From the NCBI RefSeq assembly GCF_029227915.1, contig NC_079875.1:3658001-3722000 (forward strand): a stretch of 64,000 nucleotides of DNA, written 5' to 3'. Positions 38,001-47,800 of the stretch are shown in pieces; positions within the stretch are counted from its first letter, which is position 1, and each line of letters opens with the position of its first letter. Source of the stretch: Hydractinia symbiolongicarpus. Its lineage: Eukaryota > Cnidaria > Hydrozoa > Anthoathecata > Hydractiniidae. The notes under the pieces are model-generated. The model had not been told where the DNA came from, searched no databases, and worked only from the letters and a program-made list of their open reading frames with translations. Both the position numbers and the translations under genes were made by a program.

Positions 38001-39997
38001 GCATTAAAATTTTTCATTATTTATGTCAAAATTTTGTCCCCAAAAACAATAATTACATTAACGGTTGCTGTCAATTATCAAACAAAAGCTAACTTGGGTC
38101 GCACATATTTTGTACAATTGTTAAGTCACATGGTGTACATAGCAGAACAAGACTTGTGAAGATTCACAGGTTTGGGTGATGTAGAAGACAAGCTGCATTC
38201 CAGTAGAACAACATCACCATAATTAATTTTCAAGAATTTAACTACACGCGAAAGTAGGTAAACCGATAAAACCTCGAGATTGTTTTTAGTTTATCATAAA
38301 ATCACTTTCAGTACACTCTGTTGCACATAATCATTTGAAGTTTTGTTTTCAAATCTAGTAAATTAAAGGAAGAACCTGTCGTTAAGATTTTTTGACACAA
38401 ATATTAAACACAAAACATTTATAATAAATTTTATTACACATAGCTAAGATTTATTTTTCCCACTCATTCTGCAGAAAATATTTATTTTAAAACATAAAAA
38501 ATAAAATTACTCTTAGACAATCGGAAGAGGCACAGTTCAGAGATTTTCTAAACTTTAATCAACATGTTTTTTCTTTGGTAGTACATCACGAGAGCAGTCG
38601 TCCAAAAGCTGTATTAAGGACAGGACATCTAACCTCTCTGTTCTGGTTATATTTAACTTGCATGAGCGCACACTTTTCTTGCAGTACTCTCTGTGACGAT
38701 GAAGGTGGGACTGACTTGTGGCATAGAACCAAATGGTCTACCGTCTTTCGTTCGAGTTTCAGTGTAATGCACCGGCTGAACTTAAGAGTGTGAGCATGAA
38801 GGAAAGGGGCCGACTTTAACATTCCCTATACCTTTCAGTCTTTGTAATAACACCAACTGTTTTTTATGGCAGGCTTTATAAGCTGTGTTTTAGGTGGTGC
38901 TTATATAGTCTCTTAAAATATAAGGAAATTATTTCGTAGATAGACATGCTTTGAAAATAATACTAAAATAAAATCCTGACCGACCGGGTCAGTGCTGAAA
39001 CCCTCACCCGGGTGACGGCAAACATATAATTTTTAATACCAGCATTAATTGTCTTTTTGTATAGGGGAAATCAACAATAACAAATCGTGATTGATTTGTG
39101 ACAGCAAAACAAATTGTGATCTAGCAAATAAATCAAAGCCATTATTTTCTCTTGAAATATAAATGCAATGCCCTTTTAAAAGCGCTATATTTTTGGTGAA
39201 AAACAAAACTGTCCCACGTGTCACTAACCACATTTTATATACACCAACAAAGCACGAAGTAAGCTTGTAAAGTTTGGTATGACCACAAGAGTGTGGCGGT
39301 CATACTGTTCATTGTGTGGCGGCTACTTCATTGTTTAGGCGGATGTCACAAATATTTGGTGTTAGAGTCACCCGACCGACCTTATTTTTCGATCAAAATT
39401 TTTGATATACGAGTCAGAAAAGTTTCAATGACAAAAAAATATTATACACTTGTTGTCTCCCCACAGCCATTACCCACTATTATTGTGGTTCGCTTTAAAA
39501 TGCGAAAAGGGTCCTAAGAACTAGTTGAAAACTAATTTTAAATAACTTTACCGTCCCTTATTACTGATTTCAATAAGTACTGATCATATTTTATATTTAA
39601 TAAATTTGAACAAAATGATAGAAATTTCAATGACCCCTCCAAACTGAGATCTCAAACAAATGATTCAGCCTAAAATAGTACTTGCTTGGTGGAGCTAGGA
39701 GTTTTCCCCTGCTGACTAACATACATGTTTTACATTCTCAAGGAAAAAACACTTGTGCAACAACTAAATTAACATTAACTTTGGCTATATTGCATAATAT
39801 CAATATTAGAAAATGGTTTTATATAACTAGCTATACCATTGTTCTTCTTGTGGATTCCTCGAAAAAGGCTTTCTTGGGATATAAGTTTGTTGGGGCGCTG
39901 CCATTACAACGGGTTGTTGCTGATAAACAATAGTAGGTTGAACTCCTGACATTACTGGAATAGTTCCGTTGGGTACTGGAGCAACTTGTTGAGCCAT
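32071..39997 (-). CDS. DAZAP1-like RNA-binding protein with two RRMs (gene 1)
   Basis: Exons on the minus strand: 39837-39997, 37511-37551, 37160-37241, 36958-37051, 36368-36427, 36135-36182, 35374-35481, either 34999-35047 or 34920-34968, 34301-34383, 33775-33832, 33213-33350, 32876-32956, 32405-32584, 32071-32258. With one of the two alternative exons the frame closes at 456 residues. RRM1 (about 55-135) has RNP2 KIFVGGVG and RNP1 RGFAFVTF; RRM2 (about 174-252) has KIFVGGIG and GFAFVGF. The linker carries VDPKPAVP, typical of the DAZAP1/Musashi/hnRNP A-B group. The N-terminus is Gln/Pro-rich, and the C-terminus is Gly/Ala/Tyr-rich and probably disordered. Such proteins bind mRNA 3' UTRs or splice sites and act in nucleus and cytoplasm. 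The gene is divergent from a paralogue at 44857. Intron 1 (about 2.3 kb) contains a dispersed repeat. Confidence 0.9.
34637..34813. mobile_element. MITE-like element with ggtggccag ends (copy 1)
   Basis: The left end cagggtggccag and right end ctggccaccct form terminal inverted repeats around about 177 bp of non-coding AT-rich DNA inside an intron. A relative with the same kind of ends is at 51361-51573. Confidence 0.55.
34920..34968 (-). other. Alternative exon 8b of DAZAP1-like gene 1
   Basis: 49 nt, phase 0 in and phase 1 out, flanked by AG and GT (gtatgc). Encodes VVQVDMPHHHVYKCPK. It is interchangeable in length and phase with exon 8a just upstream in transcript order. Using both would shift the frame, so they are expected to be mutually exclusive. 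Confidence 0.8.
34999..35047 (-). other. Alternative exon 8a of DAZAP1-like gene 1
   Basis: 49 nt, the same phases as 8b, flanked by AG and GT (gtactt). Encodes VIGVDMPRDYNTQNPR. This version is closer to the single matching exon of the paralogue (46514-46562, with PKDQNTQRAR), so it is probably the ancestral form. Only 30 nt separate 8a from 8b, too short for a normal intron, which sterically favours exclusive use. Confidence 0.8.
37962..38335. repeat. Dispersed repeat, copy 1
   Basis: About 370 bp in intron 1 of the DAZAP1-like gene that align by eye with 56190-56605. Shared segments include tatcaaacaaaagc, aattttgtccc, gaagacaagct and gttgcacataa in the same order and orientation. No coding capacity seen. 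Confidence 0.65.
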
Positions 39998-41629
39998 TGA
40001 TGTTTAAAGTTTTGCGAGCACCAACCACACAACCAAACTTCTAGTGTTTAGATGACGTATATGCGATGCGACGGTGCAGCATCAAAGGAAGGAATTCGGA
40101 TGTTGCATTGTGGGAGAATGAAGGGCATCTCTATATCTACGAATCGAAAGTGTGAAATATCTGGCTTATTTTTTCATGCTCAAAATAAATTTTCAAGTAA
40201 AATAGATAATTTCCAAAAAATAATCATACAAGTTTAAAATCTGCAACTTTTCACTCTCTCCAATATTTCTTTTGCTGTGATTAATTTCAAGGGCATTCCC
40301 TACCGGCACTAAAGAAAACTAACCAAGTTGGCTTAAAATGACATAATGTGTGATTTTATTCCACATAAAGTAAGTAGGTAATTCCTGACTATATTACCCA
40401 ACTTGATTCTTGTCACTTCTAATTTGTGAAATTTAAATGCAATTTAACAACAAATTTGCTTTATGTATGGGCTTTTTACACATAATAAAGTTCGCTTTAC
40501 TAAACTAGATTTCAAAGTATGCGATCCAACTGGTATTAGAACGGGATTTTGCTAATTATTCCAATTTTTTGGAGATAAATCCAGGCACAGTGTCATGAAG
40601 AAGGAAGCCGAAGAACACTACTAAACTTAAATTCATGACATGTTATGACAAAGAAAACCAAACATGATACCAGGCTTTCCAATAACTTACTACCCCATTG
40701 GTGGGCAGTTCCCAACTCAACTTTCAGACGATGCAGGGTAAGATTTAAACTTCCTTTTAAAGATTATTTATTATAAGGTGTTCCCAGCAGGTTACTAGCT
40801 AGCTATATTTGTTGCATCCTATTTTACACGTAATCCAACGTATGGGCTTTTAGGTTATTTGAAAACAATTTTTTAGGATAATTATAACATTGAAAATGGT
40901 TACAACTCTGTACTCTGCCTCCTAAACTTTGAATTTATTACAACTATTGTAACAAGCACGAAAAAGGACAGCTATGATTACACAGACACAAAAAGGCATA
41001 TTACAGTATTTTAAGCAGATTTTGTCTCTCATTTACGAGGTCAGAACGTTTTAAAACGAAGTTCTCCCAATCCAGTAAACAGTGTTGATGTTTGATTCTA
41101 ATCTGCTATGAGTGTATTTACTGTTCATGTTTGTCCAAGGGAGAAGGTAAAAAAATAATAATATAAAGCAAAACAGTTTTAAAGAAAAAAAAAGTAAAAA
41201 AAACCAATTCTCATCCCATCTCGTGAAAATGTAATGAGCATAGAAGATAATCAATGTTATTTTTTGTTGGTTGAATGTCAACAAGGTGAATCAATTATGT
41301 TACTTTACTTAGGACCACTGTTGTTAAGGCCACTGGAAGATGATTCTTTGTTCATTGTAATTTGTTGCAATAAAACTAAAATGCGCAATGCGCTAATTTT
41401 TTATTCACAAAAATAATTGCGTGGTTAAACAGAAGTTTTTAAATTTTTATGTGATTTATAACAAAAATTAGCTACTTTCGCTAAAATAGTTATAATACAA
41501 GCAAAAAACAGGACAGATTATTGTCTGAACACCCTCCTTCGTTATGATTAATATATATGTTTAAAATTACACTAGCTAAACGGAATACAGTCGATACCGT
41601 TTAGGAAGAATAATTAAAACAAGACAGAA
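39998..41629. other. Intergenic between divergent DAZAP1-like genes, proximal part
   Basis: Contains the 5' flank of the minus-strand gene. Near 41528 is an acaccctcctt(c) motif that recurs at 43340 and 43800. No supported reading frame. Confidence 0.4.
40104..40115 (-). promoter_or_regulatory. Possible ZNF143/SBS-like promoter motif
   Basis: On the minus strand ctcccacaatgc lies about 110 bp before the ATG of the minus-strand DAZAP1-like gene. It resembles the core of the ZNF143 (Staf) promoter motif known in vertebrates. Whether a cnidarian factor reads it is unknown. Confidence 0.3.
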
Positions 41630-43286
41630 TGGGTAGTGGAGGCTATTAGGAAATTGAAGATTGGCAAGGCTGCAGGAGTATCAGGTATTGTTGCAGAGAT
41701 GGTAAAAGCATCTGAATATATTGGAGTTAAGCTTATTACGTAAGTCTTGCTAACCAGATTATAAAGGATGGTGCTATTCCGAGTGAGTGGCAGTCGAGTG
41801 TGAATTGTTTCAAGGGCAAGGGTGATGCATTAGAAAGGGGTAACTATAGAGGTTTGAAGTTGGTTGATCAAGTAATGAAAGTTATTGAAAGAGTGATTGA
41901 TAAGTTACTTAGAGAAAGAATTGATATAGATAAGATGCAATTTAGTTTTGTTCCAGGGCGTGGCACTACAGATGCAATATTTTTACTCAGACAACTTCAG
42001 GAAAAATATTTAGGAAAGAGAAAGAATCTCTATTTTGCCTTTGTAGATTAAGAGAAAGCTTTTGATAGAGTGCCACGTAAAGTTATTTGGTGGGCTATGA
42101 AAAAATTAGGTGTGGATGAGTGGCTAGTTACGATGGTACAGTCTATGTACAGCAATGCTAGAAGTCGTGTCAGGATTAATGATTCACTTAGTGATGAATT
42201 CAGTATAAATGTTGGTGTACATCAGGGTTCTGTACTTAGTCCTTTGTTGTTTATTCTAGTCATAGAAGCTCTGTCGATGGAGAACAGGTTGTCCATGGGA
42301 GTTATTGTATGCAGATGATTTGGTTCTCATAGCAGAGTCGATGGAAGAATTAGTTGAAAAGTTTGAGAAGTGGAAGAAAAGACTAGAAAAGAAAGGGCTA
42401 AAGGTAAACACAGCAAAGTCTAAAGTCATAATTAGTAGCATTGCAGCCAAGTGTGACCTTGTAGTTGGAAAGTGGCCTTGTGGAGTTTGCAGGAAAGGGG
42501 TTGGTAGTAACTCAATTTTTTGTCAGACTTGCAAGCATTGGGTACATAAGAAGTGTAGTAGTATTAGTGGAAGGTTAAGAGCTGACATTCAGTTTGTATG
42601 CAAGCATTGCAAAGGTGAGATTATAGAGAATGAAGTATTTCCAGCTTTAATGATGTACAACAGTGGCTCGTTAGAGATAGTTGAGAACTTCTGTTACTTA
42701 GGTGATATGTTGGGCAGTGAAGGGGGTGTTGGAAGAAGTGTTACTTGCAGAATAGGTTCTGCTTGGAAAAAGTTCAGAGAGTTACTTCCTTTGTTGACTA
42801 GGAGAGTCTTGTCAATTGAGGTAAAAGGTAGGTTGTATGAGGCCTGTGTAAGAAGTGTTCTGTTGTACGGTAGTGAGACATGGGCAGTGAAGCAGGAAGA
42901 TCTTTACCGTTTAGAAAGGAATGATATGAGAATGGTTAGGTGGATGTGTAACGTCAGTCTGAGAGACAGAAAGAGTTCAGATGAGCTAAGAAGCAGGCTA
43001 AGTCTCCGTAGAATTAAAGATTTTATCTAGATAAGAAGATTAAATTGGCTGGGGCACTTGGAAAGAATGGAGGTGGATAATTGGGTAAATAAGTGTAGAG
43101 ACTTGATAGTTCCTTGGGCAAAGCTCAGGGGCAGACCGAGAAAAACTTGGCAGGAGGTTAAAAGGACAGACTTGATACAGAAGAAGTTGAGTTTAGATCT
43201 AACACAGTCTAGATCAGATTGGAAGAGGGTCATTAATATACCCCGTCCAACCCATGCTAGCATGGAAAACGGACGTTAAGCCAAGA

Positions 43287-43318
<32 letters not shown>

Positions 43319-43320
43319 GA
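41630..43320 (+). mobile_element. Degenerate non-LTR retrotransposon (LINE), 5' truncated
   Basis: Reverse-transcriptase pieces occur in order: AIRKLKIGKAAGVSGI (from 41630), a block at 41750-42050 with NYRGLKL and FVPGRGTTDAIF, a block at 42052-42280 with KAFDRVPRKVIWW and HQGSVLSPLLF, the catalytic YADD at about 42306, a PHD-like zinc knuckle (42475-42605), and a C-terminal part with LNWLGHLERM and RGRPRKTW near the end. It ends in a (tga)n tail at 43287-43316, as RTE-like clades do. The frame is broken by shifts near 41735 and 42280 and by in-frame stops at 42049 and 43028, so it is dead. The endonuclease domain is missing. Clade assignment is tentative. Confidence 0.85.
43287..43316 (+). 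repeat. (tga)n simple repeat, LINE 3' tail
   Basis: About ten tga triplets directly after the last recognisable LINE coding sequence. Short 3' tandem repeats in place of poly(A) are typical of RTE-type elements. Confidence 0.7.
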
Positions 43321-44544
43321 TAGAATACGCTTGTCGTAACACCCTCCTCCGATATAAATTTTAAAAAAAATTATTTTACTGCTGCAAAAGACTTTAAATA
43401 TTCTCAACCAAACAACCATAGTCTGAAAAAGAATTTGCATTTAATTTTAGACTTTCCAATAAAACTGCGCCAAAAACACGAAAATTATTTGTTTTATTAT
43501 TTTAAGTAGAAGAAGAATAACTTTCTGTATAAGTTTCGAAACAGCCCAAGTATAACCTGCTGTAAGACTTTCAAAACAATACAAGTATATTCTGTACAAC
43601 TTTCAAAACAACACATAAAAAATTCTTGCTGCGTAATTTGTAAAAACAAGTTTTTGAGCATGCAAGTATTTTCATCTTTTCACCTTGAGAACTAGTTACA
43701 TATTTTTTAGTGAGACAAATATTTATTGATTTTTCTTCGCAACTAAAAAATATAAACTGCGTGTGTTATTCAAAAATACATGAAGAAAATGGTTGTTGTA
43801 ACACCCTCCTCCGTTGTTATTATTTATTTATTTTTTTGTTGCTCTGACCATACATTCTCAATAAAATTATTTTTATTTTGCCGACCGACCTACCGTAAGC
43901 TCCTATTGACTTCGCCCGTAGAACAACTAATTAAATTGGAGTCGCCTTACCTATAGATGATATCTCCAATGCAACAAATACTTAGCTTGCTTGTTAGCTC
44001 ATATTAACTCTTTCTATCTTTCAAACTCTTTGCACATGCACTTTACTGCTTATGTCACAAGCCTCTTATAACCTAACTTTTACCTTAATTTGTTTTATGA
44101 AGTTAGATAAATGTCATTAGGTCAAAGTTATTTCTGATATAAGATTTTAGTCATTTTGTAGCCAGTTTTAAAACAGCCCTTAACTTGAAAAAAAATTACA
44201 CATACATTTTTTAATGTCTATCATTTACAACTGGTTGTTTAACATATCGAGCGCACAACATGAGTGGACTCCCTCGATACGCGATGTACCGCGTTTATAA
44301 TAATAAGAAACAAGATAAATTGTCATGATCTATCGAGAATCTAGTATTGTGACAAAATCCATCTCGATGTGTCTCCATGGTAGGTGATAATGGGAGTAAA
44401 GAGAGAGTTTTTTTACTAACAATAAAAAGAAATTTTTTTTAATTTTAAACACGTCTCTGCTTTATTTTATTTTTTTATTTTAAATAAGTGTATAATATAA
44501 GAAAATTTTTAACTTTCGTTTATTAAAGTAATTCTAGCGCATTA
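43321..44544. other. Intergenic, upstream of DAZAP1-like gene 2
   Basis: AT-rich. Two copies of acaccctcctccg lie at about 43340 and 43800. From about 44245 the sequence becomes relatively rich in CpG and tcgaga-type motifs. Confidence 0.4.
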
Positions 44545-44670
44545 ATTAATTTTAAAACGCGACCTAAAAAAGGATTTCTATCGCCGCTTTTCGTTCTTAA
44601 ACTTTTAAAATGCGATCTAAAAACTTCTTTTATTGCCGTTCTTTGCTCTTAAACTTTTAAAATGCGATGT
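44545..44670. repeat. Short diverged tandem repeat, 52-53 bp period
   Basis: The motif cttttaaaatgcgatctaaa and relatives recur at 52-53 bp spacing (gcga at about 44559, 44612 and 44664), each followed by a run with ccg and ttcttaaac. Two and a half diverged units lie just upstream of the first recognisable exon of the next gene. Confidence 0.55.
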
Positions 44671-44856
44671 AAGAGAAACTCGAGAATGATATCGAGACAA
44701 ATGCATCGCGAAGCCCTCTCGAGACAATCGCGGAACGAGAATACCATTGCGATACGCGAAGCGCGGTGCTAAGCAACATTTTTCCAGTACTGTAGTAGTC
44801 TTTTATACATAAAACATCTGTCTAAACAATTTTTTCATCACAAATATTTTTTTTAG

Positions 44857-47800
44857 TAAAATATTTGTTGGAGGAATCCCTGCTGATGCAACAAAAGGTT
44901 AGTTTTATTATAAAGGTCAGCCTCAAACTCAGCTTGCCTTTTATGAAAGTTTCACTTCAGGCAAAGCCTGGAAGTCTGGGAGCCTGTTTCAATTTTCTAA
45001 AAAAAGTACATGATATAATTTTCTGTTAAATGCTTTTTTACTCTGCCTTTAAGTGTTACTGACTTTAAAAGGGATACTCTCCTCCTGGACATAATAATAA
45101 TTTGGTTATGATATGGTTTTTTGTTTTTAGTCTTGTCACCCTCGGGACTATATTGTTTGTACTATTTTTGTTTTTCCTACTGTAATAAAATTAGTTCTTA
45201 CTATCAAATTTCATGCAATGCCTCAAACCTGCATGCTTGTTTTTTCATAAAATTATTAAATGTCTATTTTTAGAAACCCTTACTGACTATTTTTCTCAGT
45301 TTGGAGAAGTGTCAGACTGCATTATTATGGTAGATAACATTACAGGAAGATCCAGGTAGGTTTTTTAATAGCATTTAACATGCCTTATTGTTATATAAAA
45401 AATGTACATGTTGAAATGCGGGTTTTTGATGTAACCCTTGTGAAGTATACTGGCTTTGTTACATATCTGAAATAAGGCTTTTGATTGCAATTCATTCTGC
45501 AAAAGAATGGATTTAAATGGTAAAAAAAAATGATAACCAACAAATCGTTTATTTCATGATTTTCAAACCAAATATATTTTATTCTTGTTAAAATACTTTT
45601 TCTGCCCAAGCATTTGTTAGGATTCTAAAGATATAATTGATAATGATCATGTGAAATGTACATGCAAATAACTTTTACCTTATATTAGAGATATTGACAA
45701 TGATTTTGTTAAAAATACTACAAAATGAGGAAAAAAAGTTTTTGCAAATACTATAAGAAATACTGAAAACGTTGCAAACAGTCAATTTGAGAATAATTTA
45801 AGAATTAAAAAAAATGCAGACCTTAAACATAAAGGAACAATTTGTATATATTCATACTAATTGTACTGCACAGTGTATATTTTTGTATCTCTTTTAGGGG
45901 TTTTGGATTTGTCACCTTCTTAGAAGCAATAACAGTAAATAAAGTCCTGGGACACTTGAAACATTCTATAAATGGAAAAATTGTAAGTGCTTGAATAAAC
46001 ATTAAAGAAATTCATTTATTTAAATTTTAGGTTATTTTAGACTTAAGTAACATACCAGCAACAAGAAAGAAGCAAAATAACCCTGAAAGTTATCGTCGGT
46101 TAACATTATATTTGAATTTTTATTTGTTTTAGGTTGATGCCAAGAGAGCTGTTCCTAAGGGACCTAATCAAGGCACAATACTTCGAGCTATGGTACATTT
46201 CACGTTGACTTTATATATTTTCAAATCAATATTTTTTACTAGATGTATTTTGCAGATAAACAGAAATATTCACCTTAAAACTGTTTAAAAAGAAATCCCT
46301 ACTGTCTTCATTTTTCATATGTTGTAGGGTATAACTTCAAATCGAGCTGATCGCAATCCTGATTGCAAAGTGTTTGTAGGGGGTGTGGCACAAGGTACCA
46401 CTGAATCAGATTTAGAACAATATTTTCAAGAATTTGGGAAGGTATGGCTATATAAGTTAGATCTGAAAATTGTTTTTTTTTAAAAGAAATTACAATTGAA
46501 ATACTTATTTTAGGTCCTTGAGGTAAAAATACCTAAAGATCAAAACACTCAAAGAGCACGCGGTAAGCTGTTTTTAGATTGATAGCTTGTAAAAAGTGTC
46601 TTTTTTATTTTTTTTTAAATAAAAGCTTTTTGTTTTCAGGAGACTTATATCATTTTTAACAGGCTTCTAACCATTAAGAATGAATCTAACTTTGAACAGT
46701 TATCAACATATTTAGATGACTTTTTACTTTTATTTCTTATACAGGTTTCTCATTTGTACTTTTTGAAAATGCTGATTGTGTTATAAATGCTACTAAGGAA
46801 CGCTTCCATCGGATTAATGGAAAAATGGTATTTTTATTTTTTATTCTATCTATCATACATCTTTTTTCTAATCACTCTCTAGTTCTGCTAGAAAATTATC
46901 TAATGCAGTCAGACTTAAACATTGCATTACTTCATTATTTTGAAAGTAAACTATCAAAATTAGCAACACTCAAATATTTCTCTATTGCAAAAAGTATTTC
47001 TTCTCCATCGCCAGAATTAAATTAAATTTTTATTATTAAGGGATGAAAATCATTACTTAAAATAATATTTTGTTCTTAGAAAATTGTTTTTTATCTTTAT
47101 TTTATTTTTCTCTGAAAGACATTCATACCATTGTTTAAAATAATTTTTCAAGCCTAGCAATTGTAAGATCAAACTTTGTTGGAAAGGGGAAGCAATTAAT
47201 ATTTCAGCTATTAACTTATTTCTTAGAACCTGGTATATCTTTGTGTGTGTAAAAGTTATCACTTGCCCATGTTGATAACTTGTGATGTATTACATGCCAG
47301 CAATCCAATGATTGTTGTCAAAACAGATTAGTTTTTACATCAACAATGTTAAATGTTATCTAAATTTAAGGGCTGGTGACCTGACATATTAAATAATACA
47401 TTAGTAGATGTTCTTTATGTCATTAAGCAAAGTAGTAATATGGTGTAAAATGGTTTTACAATAATGTTTGGAATAATGATTGGAATAATTTATAATAATG
47501 GAACACTGTGTTTATTTTTTTAATCAAAAATTAACCAGTCTTTTTTGTTTCTAATTCATTTTGTGAACATTTTTTTCAGGTTGAAGTAAAAACTGTACAA
47601 GTTCCAAATAAAAATCAGTTTGACAAAGACAGTGATGACGGCCATATGCGCAGTAAGTATCACCTTGAACATTTTATATTGTTTTTAGTATAAAAAGTTG
47701 ATACTTAACTTTGATATTTGTATCAAATAGGTTCACCTTCACCATTTCTGCAAATAGGACAGCGACCAAATTATTATCAAGCGTACCATCAAAGTTATCT

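Noticed and set aside
38575-38822. Open frames on both strands within intron 1 of the DAZAP1-like gene
   Set aside because: Mutually overlapping, no recognisable domain; possibly old transposon sequence but not supportable.
44260-44334. ATG at 44260 as the start of DAZAP1-like gene 2
   Set aside because: A phase-compatible donor (gtaccg) exists but is weak, and the alternative ATG at 44671 is equally possible. No start was assigned.
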